A program made the translations under genes and the position numbers. This document shows, piece by piece, positions 1 to 8,526 of a stretch of DNA of 64,000 nucleotides; the first letter of the stretch is position 1, and each line of letters opens with the position of its first letter. This stretch comes from Novosphingobium mangrovisedimenti. GTDB lineage: Bacteria; Pseudomonadota; Alphaproteobacteria; Sphingomonadales; Sphingomonadaceae. The DNA is taken from the NCBI RefSeq assembly GCF_025153475.1, contig NZ_JANZXA010000008.1, forward strand, positions 124,001 through 188,000, read 5' to 3'. A model generated the notes under the pieces. It did no database searches. It was given only the letters and a program-made list of their open reading frames with translations, and had not been told where the DNA came from.

Positions 1-1383
1 ACCTGGCGCCGCGTGATGCGCGAGACCATCGTCAGGCAGCCCCCCACCGCGACGGCATCGTTCGACTACACGGACTTCGGCCCTCCCGGAGAGGTCGTAA
101 GCGACAGGCGCGAACCGGAACTGGGTATCCGCGAGGTGCGCTTCGCCAACGGGGTGATGCTCAACCTCAAGCATACCGACATCGAGAAGGACAAGGTCAG
201 GATCAGCCTCGCCGTGGACGGCGGCGACATGCTCGATACCAAGGCCGACCCGCTGGCAAGCGAAATGGCGCCCTATCTGGCGGAAGGCGGCCTTGGCAAG
301 CACAGCCGCGACGAACTCGATTCGATCCTTGCCGGGCGGACCGTCGGCCTCGGGCTGTCCCGCGGTGCCGCGACATTCGACACGCGGGTCCGCACCACGC
401 CACGCGATCTCGAACTGCAGCTCGACCTGATGACGGCCCTGATCCGCGACCCCGGCTACCGCCCGGAAGGCGAGGTGCAGTATCGCCAGTCGGTCAACAA
501 CTACTTCGCGCAACTGCGGGCGACGCCATCCTCCGCGCTGGAGGCGGATCTGGGCGCCATCCTGTCCGACAACGATCCACGCTTCAGCCTGCAGCGGGTC
601 GAGGACTATCGCCACCTGACCTTCGCCAAGCTGCGCCAGGACATCGGCGACCGGCTGGCGCGCGGTGCGATCGAAGTGGGCGTTGTCGGCGATATAGACG
701 AAGACCGCGTGATCGCGCTGGTCGGAGAGACGCTGGGCGCCCTGCCCCCGCGCGAAGCGGCCTTTCGCAGCTATTCCGACCAGCCGCCGCGCATGTTCAC
801 GACAGACCGATCCACTCGCGTGATCCGCCATACCGGACCTGCCGACCAGGCACTGCTCAGGATCGTCTGGCCAACGCGGGACGACAGCGACCCGCTCGAC
901 ACGCTGCGGCTGGAGATGCTCGAACGTGTCATACGCGTGGAACTGACCGATCAATTGCGCGAGGCGCTCGGCAAGGCCTATTCGCCTTCCGCCAGCAGCT
1001 ATGCCTCACGGCACTGGAAAGGCTATGGCGTGTTTTCCGTCAATGCCTCGGTCGACGTCGCCGACGTTCCCGCCACGCGCGCCGCGATCCAGCGCGTCGT
1101 GAGCGCGCTGAATACTGCTCCCGTCAGCGCCGACATGTTTCGCCGCGCCCGCCAGCCGCTGCTCGAATCGCTGCACAATGCGCTCAAGAGCAACGGGGGC
1201 TGGCTCTCGCTGGTCGACCGCGCCCAGACCGAGCCCGACCGCATCGACCGCTACGAAATGGCGAAGGAACGCCTGCTCGCCCTAACCCCGGCGGACATCA
1301 CAATCGTCGCCCGACGCTATCTGGCGCCCGGTGCGGGGCTGGAAGTGCTGGTACTGCCCGAAGGCGTGGCGGTTCCAGAGTAG
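1..1383 (+). CDS. M16-family (pitrilysin-like) zinc peptidase, C-terminal part
   Basis: This reading frame is already open at base 1, so the N-terminal part lies outside the window; 460 residues are visible. The visible part resembles the C-terminal half of large two-module M16 peptidases: a segment with ANGVMLNLKHTD starts a second M16-type alpha/beta module, followed by a long helical region and a C-terminal module with the GKAYSPSASSYASRH element typical of the family. The zinc motif HxxEH is not in the visible part, as expected because it lies near the N-terminus. Such proteins are usually periplasmic or exported, but no signal can be judged here. The family call is moderately secure; the substrate is unknown. 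Confidence 0.8.
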   Translation, partial: TWRRVMRETIVRQPPTATASFDYTDFGPPGEVVSDRREPELGIREVRFANGVMLNLKHTDIEKDKVRISLAVDGGDMLDTKADPLASEMAPYLAEGGLGKHSRDELDSILAGRTVGLGLSRGAATFDTRVRTTPRDLELQLDLMTALIRDPGYRPEGEVQYRQSVNNYFAQLRATPSSALEADLGAILSDNDPRFSLQRVEDYRHLTFAKLRQDIGDRLARGAIEVGVVGDIDEDRVIALVGETLGALPPREAAFRSYSDQPPRMFTTDRSTRVIRHTGPADQALLRIVWPTRDDSDPLDTLRLEMLERVIRVELTDQLREALGKAYSPSASSYASRHWKGYGVFSVNASVDVADVPATRAAIQRVVSALNTAPVSADMFRRARQPLLESLHNALKSNGGWLSLVDRAQTEPDRIDRYEMAKERLLALTPADITIVARRYLAPGAGLEVLVLPEGVAVPE

Positions 1384-1410
1384 AGTGCAATTACCCTTGA
1401 ATGAAGCATT

Positions 1411-1493
1411 CGTCATTGCGAGCGAAGCGAAGCAATCCAGAGCGTTGTGACGCCGCTCTGGATTGCCGCGGCCCTACGGGCCTCGCAATGACG
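1411..1493. repeat. Dispersed palindromic repeat (REP/MITE-like)
   Basis: An 83-base imperfect palindrome lies between two converging genes. The outer arms CGTCATTGCGAG (1411-1422) and CTCGCAATGACG (1482-1493) are exact reverse complements. The inner arms CAATCCAGAGC (1433-1443) and GCTCTGGATTG (1455-1465) are also exact. It can fold into a long stem-loop. Sequences of this form recur in intergenic spaces of sphingomonad genomes (from memory). No second copy was noticed in this window. Confidence 0.75.
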
Positions 1494-1550
1494 ATTCGAG
1501 GTAAAACGATCACACGCCAGGAGCCAATCGCCTGGTGCTCCCCTTGCCGA

Positions 1551-2426
1551 TCAGGGCGCGTGGTTGGGACGCGTCGGGCGTCCGGTCTTCTCCGCCCATT
1601 CCTCGATCAGGCCATCGTAGAGCGGGTGTTCGATCAGCTCGTACTTTTCGGGGAAGTTGAAGTTGCCCGAAAGCATGCGGCCTTCCTCCTTGAGCTCGCG
1701 CATGAGCTTGAGGTGGTTGGCTGCAGCCGTCACCCAGCCGCCGGTTGCCATGTTGAAGGCCGTATCGGGCAGGCTGAAGCCCATCGTCGCAACGGGGATC
1801 TTCGATCCGAAGGCCTTGACGAGTTCGGGCACCCAGTCGGGGCGCGGCGGGTAGAACAGCGCGTCGGCACCGGCTTCCATATAGGCATGGCCCCGCTTGA
1901 TCGCCTCTTCCATGCTGCCGGTGCCGCCACCGCCCATCTCGCTGGTGTAGAGCTCGTCACACCGCGCGATAATCACGAAATCCTGGCCGCTGTCACGCTG
2001 CGCCCGGCGGGCCGCATCGATGCGCGCCTGCTGGTCCTCGATCGCGCACAGTCCATTGACGTGCTTGGAATGCTTGGGATTGCGCTCGTCCTCGACGTGG
2101 AAGCCGGCAATGCCCTGTTGGATGTATCGGCGCGTGAAGTGATAGGCATCGGCCACCGTCTCGCCCAGCGTATCGGCGTCCGCGATAAGCGGGATCGACA
2201 TCACGTGGGCAATGCGCGCGGCCTGCTCGATCTGCTCGACCTGGCTGTACACGCCATTGTCGGGCACCGCGTAGTGGAAGGCGGAGCAGGCATGGCCGCC
2301 CAGATAGGCGGCAGGAAAACCGACGTGCTCGACAATGCGGCCGGTAATCGCCGAAAAGACGTCGCCGCACACGAAGTGCTCGCCGCTTTCGAGCAGCGCG
2401 CGCAGTTTCTCTCCAGGTGTCGGCAT
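1551..2426 (-). CDS. Isocitrate lyase/PEP mutase superfamily protein
   Basis: A 291-residue (beta/alpha)8-barrel protein of the ICL/PEP-mutase superfamily. Metal-site signatures are visible: CGDVFSAI near residue 20, ADADTLGE at 82-89, HVEDE at 110-114 and IARCDE at 153-158. The KKCGH loop that marks true isocitrate and methylisocitrate lyases is absent, so a role as a C-C bond lyase, oxaloacetate decarboxylase-like or carboxyphosphonoenolpyruvate mutase-like enzyme is more likely than the glyoxylate cycle. Start: ATG with GGGGAG about 10 bases upstream. It follows the phosphatase gene on the same strand after 115 bases. The true substrate cannot be assigned from sequence alone. Confidence 0.8.
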   Translation of the reverse strand: MPTPGEKLRALLESGEHFVCGDVFSAITGRIVEHVGFPAAYLGGHACSAFHYAVPDNGVYSQVEQIEQAARIAHVMSIPLIADADTLGETVADAYHFTRRYIQQGIAGFHVEDERNPKHSKHVNGLCAIEDQQARIDAARRAQRDSGQDFVIIARCDELYTSEMGGGGTGSMEEAIKRGHAYMEAGADALFYPPRPDWVPELVKAFGSKIPVATMGFSLPDTAFNMATGGWVTAAANHLKLMRELKEEGRMLSGNFNFPEKYELIEHPLYDGLIEEWAEKTGRPTRPNHAP

Positions 2427-2541
2427 CGTCTCGTCTCCCCTTTTGCACGTGGCGCTCGGCGCCTGGGGACAGGGCTTGCACGACGGCGCGAGAGAGGCAA
2501 GTCGCGGCGCTTGTCTGGAACGGTTATCGGCGGGGCGGTAG

Positions 2542-3216
2542 CTACGCGATCCGTTCTAGCGCCGGTATCAACTCGTCGAAATGGTCGATCACCGCCGCGG
2601 CGCCAAGATCGAGCGGCGGCCTGTCGTTGAACCCGAAGCTGACGGCCACGCAAGGCAGGCCCGCCGCAGCGGCCGCTCCTGTATCGTAGGTCGTGTCGCC
2701 GACATAGGCAGCCCTGCCTCCGCCCGCGCGCTCCAGCATCAGGTTCAGCAGATCGGGACGCGGCTTGGCCCGTCCCGGCCCGAGCGTATCGCCGCCGATG
2801 ACCGTGTAGAACCGGCTGGTGAGGCCCAGGTCCTTGAAGATCTTCACGGCAAAGCGCTCCAGCTTGTTGGTCACGACCGCGAGCTTCACGCCGCGTTGCG
2901 CCAGTCCGTCCAGCATCGCCTCGCCGCCCGGGAACAGCCGCGTTTCAACGGCGATGTTGTCCTCGTAGAAATCGAGCAGCGACTGGTGCAGCTCATCGAA
3001 ACGCGCTTCGGCCACGCTGCCTCCGGTGACTTCCAGCGCCTTGGCCAGCATCTTCTTCGCCCCGCCGCCGATCAGGTCGCGCACTGCGCTTGCGGGAATG
3101 GCCGGGCGTCCTTCGATGGAAAGCGCGTGGTTCACCGCGTGGGCGAGATCACCGTGACTGTCGAGGAGAGTTCCGTCGAGATCGAAGCCGACGATTTCAA
3201 AGGGAAAGGAAGTCAT
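2542..3216 (-). CDS. gph: HAD-family phosphatase, probable phosphoglycolate phosphatase
   Basis: A 224-residue HAD hydrolase. Motif I is DLDGTLLDS with Asp12 and Asp14, motif II is VVTNK, the conserved Lys lies in AKPRPD, and motif IV is VGDTTYD. The helical cap between motifs I and II is the small cap of the Gph/PGP group, which dephosphorylates 2-phosphoglycolate. The start chosen (MTSFPFEI) puts motif I at the usual distance from the N-terminus; an in-frame upstream start at 3255 would add 13 residues and nearly reach glmU. It is divergent from glmU with about 50 bases between. The family is certain, the substrate likely but not proven. Confidence 0.85.
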   Translation of the reverse strand: MTSFPFEIVGFDLDGTLLDSHGDLAHAVNHALSIEGRPAIPASAVRDLIGGGAKKMLAKALEVTGGSVAEARFDELHQSLLDFYEDNIAVETRLFPGGEAMLDGLAQRGVKLAVVTNKLERFAVKIFKDLGLTSRFYTVIGGDTLGPGRAKPRPDLLNLMLERAGGGRAAYVGDTTYDTGAAAAAGLPCVAVSFGFNDRPPLDLGAAAVIDHFDELIPALERIA

Positions 3217-3266
3217 GGCCACCCCACTGAAGGGTTGGTGTAGAAACTGCAACAAATTGCTGGCAG

Positions 3267-4649
3267 ATGACGATTATGACTTCTGCCAGTACCCCCCTCG
3301 CCATCATCGTCCTTGCCGCAGGCAAAGGCACCCGCATGAAGAGCAACCTGCACAAGGTGCTCCATCCCATCGCGGGCCGCCCGATGCTCGAACACCTGCT
3401 GGCCAGCGCGCAGGACCTGTCGCCCGAGCGTCAGGTCGTCGTCGCCGGGCACGGGCGCGAACAACTGGAACAGGCGCTGGGTGCGCGCGCGACGATCGCG
3501 GTGCAAGAACCCCAGCTCGGCACCGGCCATGCCGTGCAGCAGGCCGAGCAGGCGCTGACCGGCTTCGAGGGCGATGTGCTCATCCTCTACGGCGACGTGC
3601 CTTTCGTGCAGGCGGAGACGATGCGCGCGATGATCGAGCGGCTCCATGCGCCCGATGCCCCGGCCGTCGTCGTGCTCGGCTTCGAACCGGAAGACCCGCT
3701 GCAATACGGTCGCGTGCTCGCCCATGACGATGGCCGCATCGCGATGATGGTCGAGTACAAGGACGCCAACGAGGAACAGCGCGCCTGCCGCCTGTGCAAT
3801 TCGGGGCTGATGGCGGTGAAGTCAGCCGACCTGTTCGGCCTGCTTGCCAAGGTCGGCAACGACAATTCGCAAGGCGAATACTACCTCGTCGACATCGTCA
3901 ACATCGCCACGCTCGAAGGGCGCACCTGCGCCGTTATCGTGACCGATGATGCCGACGAGGTGGGCGGGATCAACAGCCGGAGCGAACTCGCCGAAGCCGA
4001 GGTTCGCTGGCAGAAAAAGCGCCGCGTACAGGCCATGGACGATGGTGTGTCGCTGATCGCGCCCGAAACCGTGTTCTTCGCCTGGGACACGCAGCTGGGA
4101 CGCGACGTGACCATCGAACCCAACGTCGTGTTCGGTCCCGGGGTCACCGTGGCGGACAATGTGGTCATCCACGCCTTCTCGCACCTCGAAGGCGCGACGC
4201 TGGAAAGCGGCACCTCGATCGGCCCTTATGCCCGCCTGCGCCCCGGTGCCGTGCTCAAGGCCGGCGCGAAAATCGGCAACTTCGTCGAAATGAAGCAGGC
4301 GGTGCTGGGTGAAGGCGCAAAGGCCAACCACCTCACCTACCTTGGCGATGCCGAAGTGGGCGCGGGCGCCAACATCGGCGCGGGCACGATCACCTGCAAC
4401 TACGACGGCTATTTCAAGCACAGGACGGTGATCGGCGAGCGCGCCTTCATCGGCTCGAACAGCGCGCTGGTGGCGCCGGTGAAGATCGGCGCGGACGCGA
4501 TCGTCGCGGCGGGCAGCGCCGTCACCCGCGACGTTGCCGACGGCGAGCTACGCCTCGTGCGCGGCGAACAGCTGGTCAAGCCCGGCTGGGCCGACCGTTT
4601 TCACGACGCCATGAAGAAGAAAAAGGCCGACCAGAAGAAGCCGCGCTGA
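3267..4649 (+). CDS. glmU: Bifunctional UDP-GlcNAc pyrophosphorylase/glucosamine-1-P acetyltransferase
   Basis: This 460-residue cytoplasmic protein makes UDP-N-acetylglucosamine, the precursor of peptidoglycan and lipid A. The N-terminal nucleotidyltransferase domain has LAAGKGTRMKS (16-26), QLGTGHAV (83-90) and YGDVPF (108-113). The C-terminal acetyltransferase is a left-handed beta helix of hexapeptide repeats with GNFVEMKQAVLG, the NHLTYLGDAEVG segment and NIGAGTITCNYDG. Length matches the family. Two ATG codons nine bases apart (3267, 3276) could start translation; neither has a strong Shine-Dalgarno sequence. The glutamine amidotransferase glmS of the same pathway lies 2 kb downstream. 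Confidence 0.97.
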   Translation: MTIMTSASTPLAIIVLAAGKGTRMKSNLHKVLHPIAGRPMLEHLLASAQDLSPERQVVVAGHGREQLEQALGARATIAVQEPQLGTGHAVQQAEQALTGFEGDVLILYGDVPFVQAETMRAMIERLHAPDAPAVVVLGFEPEDPLQYGRVLAHDDGRIAMMVEYKDANEEQRACRLCNSGLMAVKSADLFGLLAKVGNDNSQGEYYLVDIVNIATLEGRTCAVIVTDDADEVGGINSRSELAEAEVRWQKKRRVQAMDDGVSLIAPETVFFAWDTQLGRDVTIEPNVVFGPGVTVADNVVIHAFSHLEGATLESGTSIGPYARLRPGAVLKAGAKIGNFVEMKQAVLGEGAKANHLTYLGDAEVGAGANIGAGTITCNYDGYFKHRTVIGERAFIGSNSALVAPVKIGADAIVAAGSAVTRDVADGELRLVRGEQLVKPGWADRFHDAMKKKKADQKKPR

Positions 4650-4692
4650 GACGGGAGCGGCCGCACCTGCGACCGCTCGACCCGCCGAAGCG

Positions 4693-5439
4693 TTACGAAC
4701 CGATCGCCTTCTTGCGGGCAATGTAACCCAGTTCGATCCTGGCCGCTTCGTTGTCCGGCTCGTATTCCTGCGACTGGCGGAACAACCGCTCCGCATCGTC
4801 GAGATCGCCCATCGCAATCTTGTTGTAGCCCATCCCGCGCAGGGCCCGCGCCGCCAGCGACGCATCGTGGCCGGCCGGGTCCTTGTCGACGATGGCCCAG
4901 GCCTGGGCGAACAGATCGTAGCTCTTCTGCCACTGGCGCCGCGACTTGAACAATTCGGCATATTCGTTGACATAGTGGGCGTTGCCCGGCGCCATCTTCG
5001 TGGCCTCGCGCAGCTCCACTTCGGCAAGGTCGCCGCGTCCAAGATCGATCAGCGCAAACCCCTTGCCGAAGTGTGCATCGCAGACGGCCCCCTCGACGAG
5101 CACCACCTTGTCCGCGTCCGCCTTGCCGGCATTGCGATCGGTGCGGCACAGGCGCGCACGGGTATCGCCAGCAAGCGACTGGTCGACCGACGCAATGACG
5201 CTGTCGAAAAGCCGGACGGCCTTCGCCTGCTTGCCACTGCGGATCATGTCGAAGGCCTTGTCCACCTGCGCGTCGACATCGAGGCCCGTTCCCGGCTTCA
5301 TGCCGTGCCCCAGAGCGACGGCAAGCGCCGTAGTCTCGGGTATGCTGCCCGACGACGAACTCTGCCCGACCGTAGCGGCCTGGGCCGCGCCGGCAAACAA
5401 CAGACACACTACTCCTGCAAACGCACTTCTGATGAGCAT
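4693..5439 (-). CDS. Exported tetratricopeptide-repeat protein
   Basis: A 248-residue protein with an N-terminal signal peptide (hydrophobic FAGVVCLLFAGAAQA, cleavage likely after AQA), so it is probably periplasmic. The body is helical with TPR-like repeats; the clearest are around GKGFALIDLGRGDLAEVELR and near the C-terminus around GYNKIAMGDLDDAERLF. Two cysteines (RLCRTD and AVCDAHF) could form a disulphide. The start is the ATG at 5437-5439, which has GGGGAGAGG nine bases upstream. It converges on glmU. TPR proteins mediate protein-protein contacts; no partner is evident. Confidence 0.8.
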   Translation of the reverse strand: MLIRSAFAGVVCLLFAGAAQAATVGQSSSSGSIPETTALAVALGHGMKPGTGLDVDAQVDKAFDMIRSGKQAKAVRLFDSVIASVDQSLAGDTRARLCRTDRNAGKADADKVVLVEGAVCDAHFGKGFALIDLGRGDLAEVELREATKMAPGNAHYVNEYAELFKSRRQWQKSYDLFAQAWAIVDKDPAGHDASLAARALRGMGYNKIAMGDLDDAERLFRQSQEYEPDNEAARIELGYIARKKAIGS

Positions 5440-5648
5440 CGGCGTATTTCCTCTCCCCAAAACACCGATACTGCGCCGGTCTTTGCCGGGGCCTTGCTGT
5501 CAGGCGTAACGCGTCAGACAGTGTTCGTTGAAGTCCCTAGAATATCCGACCGGCGTGGTTTGACAAGTCGCATTGCTGAAATCACATCGTCACACGCCGC
5601 ATCAATGACACCTTACGTCCCTCTTTCGCGCCACATGGAGACCACACG

Positions 5649-6479
5649 ATGACGAACAGTCCCTGGAGCCACTCCCGCAGTTCATCGATTGCCGACGACG
5701 TCGACTTCGAAATCAGGGGGCAGGAACTGCAGTTCGTCGAGATCGAACTGGACCCCGGCGAAAGCGCGGTGGCGGAAGCCGGCGCGATGGTCTGGAAGGA
5801 TTCCGACATCGAGATGTCGACGGTGTTCGGCGATGGATCGGGCGGTGAAGGCAGCGGCTTCATGGGCAAGCTGCTGGGGGCGGGCAAGCGCCTCGTCACC
5901 GGCGAAAGCCTGTTCACGACCGTCTTCACCCACCACGGCAAGGGCAAGGCCCGCGTGGCCTTCGCAGCCCCTGTTCCCGGCGCGATCCTGCCGATCAAGC
6001 TCGACGACGTGGGCGGACGGCTGATCTGCCAGAAGGATGCCTTCCTCGCCGCCGCGCGCGGCGTTTCTATCGGCGTCCACTTCCAGAAGCGGATCATGAC
6101 CGGCCTGTTCGGCGGCGAAGGCTTCATCATGCAGAAGCTGGAAGGCGATGGCTGGGTCTTCGTGCAGATGGGTGGCACCGTGATAGAGCGCGAACTGCAG
6201 GCCGGGGAAGAACTGCACATCGACACCGGCTGTGTCGCCGCCTTCACATCGGGCGTCGATTTCGACCTGATCCGTGCCGGTTCGGTCAAGTCGATGATCT
6301 TCGGCGGTGAAGGCGTGTTCTTCGCGCGCCTGCGCGGTCCCGGCAAGGTCTGGATCCAGTCCCTGCCTTTCTCGCGCCTCGCCGGCCGCATGCTCGCGGC
6401 CGCACGCCCGGTTGGCGGCCAGAGCCGCGGCGAAGGTTCGCTTCTGGGCGGCCTGGGCGATCTGCTCGACGGCGATTGA
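5649..6479 (+). CDS. AIM24/TIGR00266 family protein
   Basis: A 276-residue protein of the AIM24 (TIGR00266) family, beta-rich and without membrane segments. Typical elements are ELDPGESAVAEAGAMVWKD near the N-terminus, GESLFTTVF in the middle, GGRLICQKDAFLAAARGVSI, GEGFIMQKLEGDG and the C-terminal GEGVFFARLRGPGKVWIQS. The biochemical role of bacterial members is not established; the fold resembles tryptophan RNA-binding attenuator-like barrels. The ATG is preceded by GGAG about 10 bases upstream. It lies on the same strand as glmS, 119 bases before it. Confidence 0.88.
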   Translation: MTNSPWSHSRSSSIADDVDFEIRGQELQFVEIELDPGESAVAEAGAMVWKDSDIEMSTVFGDGSGGEGSGFMGKLLGAGKRLVTGESLFTTVFTHHGKGKARVAFAAPVPGAILPIKLDDVGGRLICQKDAFLAAARGVSIGVHFQKRIMTGLFGGEGFIMQKLEGDGWVFVQMGGTVIERELQAGEELHIDTGCVAAFTSGVDFDLIRAGSVKSMIFGGEGVFFARLRGPGKVWIQSLPFSRLAGRMLAAARPVGGQSRGEGSLLGGLGDLLDGD

Positions 6480-6509
6480 GCCGTTCTTTCCACAAGCACG
6501 CCTACCGGC

Positions 6510-6540
6510 TTGACATCTAAACCTCTTCTCAAGCTTGTAT
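6510..6540 (+). promoter_or_regulatory. Possible sigma-70-type promoter for glmS
   Basis: TTGACA at 6510-6515 is a perfect -35 hexamer. A candidate -10, TTGTAT, lies at 6535-6540 after a 19-base spacer, slightly longer than ideal. It lies about 60 bases before the glmS start and after the stop of the AIM24 gene. No riboswitch or glmS ribozyme-like fold is expected in proteobacteria and none was recognised. Confidence 0.35.
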
Positions 6541-6598
6541 CGGCAGGTTCAAGCCTCCAATTGCTTGGTTATCACGGTTAAGGCAGCAAACTCGGCAC

Positions 6599-8422
6599 AT
6601 GTGTGGCATCATCGGCATCGTCGGCAAGGAAGACGTGGCGGACCGTCTGGTCGACGGCCTCAGGAGAATGGAATACCGGGGCTATGACAGCGCCGGCGTC
6701 TGCACGGTCCATGATGGGCAACTGATCCGGCGCCGTGCCGAAGGCAAGCTGCTCAATCTCGTCAAGGAACTGGTCAGGGACCCGGCGCTGGGGGTAACCG
6801 GCATTGCCCACACCCGCTGGGCCACCCACGGCGCGCCGACCGCCGCCAACGCCCACCCGCACGCCACTGCGGAACTGGCGCTGGTGCACAACGGCATCAT
6901 CGAAAATTTCAAGCCCCTGCGCGAGGGACTGGAAGCACGCGGCCGTACTTTCGAGAGCCAGACCGACACCGAAGTGGTCGCACACCTCGTCTCCGAGCAG
7001 ATCGAGGCGGGCCGCTCGCCGCAGGAAGCCATGAAGATCGTCCTGCCCCAGCTTCGCGGCGCCTTCGCGCTGGCCATCGCCTTCCGCCGCTTCCCCGACA
7101 TGCTGATCGGCGCGCGCCTCGGCTCGCCGCTGGTGGTCGGCTACGGCGAAGGCGAGACCTATCTGGGGTCCGATGCGCTCGCGCTTGCTCCGCTCACCCA
7201 GCGGATTTCCTACCTCGATGAAGGCGACTGGGTCGTCATCACCCGCGACGGCGCCCGGATCTACGATGTCGACAACAATCCGGTCGAACGCGAGATCGTC
7301 TCGTCCGGCGCATCGGCGGTCGCCATCGAAAAGGGCAATTATCGCCACTTCATGCAGAAGGAGATCTTCGAGCAACCGACCGTAGTGGCACAGACGCTCA
7401 ACAGCTACGTGCGGCAGGTCGACCAGTCGGTGGCGCTGCCGCAGATCGATTTCGATCTCTCCCGGGTCAATCGCATCACCATCGTGGCCTGCGGCACCAG
7501 CTACTACGCCGGCATGGTCGCCAAGTACTGGATCGAAAGCTTCGCGCGCGTGCCGGTCGACATCGATGTCGCGTCCGAGTTCCGCTACCGCGACCCGGTC
7601 CTCGAATCGGGCGGCCTGGCCCTCTTCATCTCGCAATCGGGCGAAACGGCGGATACGCTTGCCGCGCTGCGCCACTGCAAGGCGGCCGGGCAGACAATCG
7701 CCGTCGTCGTCAACGTGCCGACCAGTTCCATGGCCCGCGAGGCGGACCTGCTGCTGCCCACCCACGCGGGACCGGAAATCGGCGTCGCCTCGACCAAGGC
7801 CTTCACTTGCCAACTCGCCGTTCTCGCCGCCCTCGCCGCGCGGCTGGCCGTGCTGCGCGGGCGCATGGACCGCGCCGAGGAGACCGAAGTGGTCAGGCAC
7901 CTCGTCGAGACGCCCGCCTGTCTCAACGCGGCCCTCGCCCACGACGAGGAGATCGCGGACATGGCGCACCTCATCGCCCCGGCTCGCGACGTGCTCTACC
8001 TGGGCCGTGGACCGGACTTCCCATTGGCTCTCGAGGGTGCACTCAAGCTCAAGGAAATCAGCTACATCCATGCGGAAGGCTATGCTTCGGGCGAAATGAA
8101 GCACGGCCCCATTGCGCTAATCGACGAAGCCGTTCCGGTCATCGTCCTGGCCCCGTCCGGGCCTCTCTTCGAAAAGACCGTCTCCAACATGCAGGAAGTG
8201 CGCGCGCGTGGCGGCAAGGTCGTGCTGATCTCCGACGCTGAAGGCATCGCGGAGGCTGGCGAAGGCTGCATCGCCACGATCGAGATGCCCAAGGTGCACC
8301 CGCTGATCGCGCCGCTGGTCTATGCCGTACCGGTCCAGTTGCTCGCCTATCACGTCGCCTGCGTGAAAGGCACCGACGTCGACCAGCCGCGCAATCTCGC
8401 CAAGAGCGTCACCGTTGAATAA
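6599..8422 (+). CDS. glmS: Glutamine--fructose-6-phosphate aminotransferase (isomerizing)
   Basis: This 607-residue enzyme makes glucosamine-6-phosphate from fructose-6-phosphate and glutamine. After Met removal Cys1 of CGIIGIVG is the glutaminase nucleophile. RRMEYRGYDSAG and GIAHTRWATHG (glutamine-binding loops) follow. Two SIS sugar-isomerase domains occupy the C-terminal half, with ACGTSYYAG and SQSGETADTL in the first, and the protein ends in DQPRNLAKSVTVE, the canonical catalytic tail. Length matches the family. It is the pathway partner of glmU. A weak AAGGCAG lies upstream of the ATG. Confidence 0.98.
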   Translation: MCGIIGIVGKEDVADRLVDGLRRMEYRGYDSAGVCTVHDGQLIRRRAEGKLLNLVKELVRDPALGVTGIAHTRWATHGAPTAANAHPHATAELALVHNGIIENFKPLREGLEARGRTFESQTDTEVVAHLVSEQIEAGRSPQEAMKIVLPQLRGAFALAIAFRRFPDMLIGARLGSPLVVGYGEGETYLGSDALALAPLTQRISYLDEGDWVVITRDGARIYDVDNNPVEREIVSSGASAVAIEKGNYRHFMQKEIFEQPTVVAQTLNSYVRQVDQSVALPQIDFDLSRVNRITIVACGTSYYAGMVAKYWIESFARVPVDIDVASEFRYRDPVLESGGLALFISQSGETADTLAALRHCKAAGQTIAVVVNVPTSSMAREADLLLPTHAGPEIGVASTKAFTCQLAVLAALAARLAVLRGRMDRAEETEVVRHLVETPACLNAALAHDEEIADMAHLIAPARDVLYLGRGPDFPLALEGALKLKEISYIHAEGYASGEMKHGPIALIDEAVPVIVLAPSGPLFEKTVSNMQEVRARGGKVVLISDAEGIAEAGEGCIATIEMPKVHPLIAPLVYAVPVQLLAYHVACVKGTDVDQPRNLAKSVTVE

Positions 8423-8526
8423 AAACGCGACACGGGCCTCTGCCCGCTGCCAGTAAAACCGAAAAACTGAAATCAACGGCAAACGCTTTACCGAGTAATA
8501 ACCCTTGTTCGAGTATCCGAGCCAGT

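Noticed and set aside
7..15. GTG at base 13 as a true start of the first gene
   Set aside because: The frame is open to the window edge and the protein lacks the N-terminal zinc module expected for an M16 peptidase, so the gene begins upstream.
1401..2630. A 409-codon plus-strand frame covering the repeat and the ICL-superfamily gene
   Set aside because: It translates the palindromic repeat and the antisense of a clear enzyme gene; there is no domain in it.
6578..8104. A 508-codon minus-strand frame opposite glmS
   Set aside because: Antisense shadow of glmS with no recognisable domain and no ribosome site.
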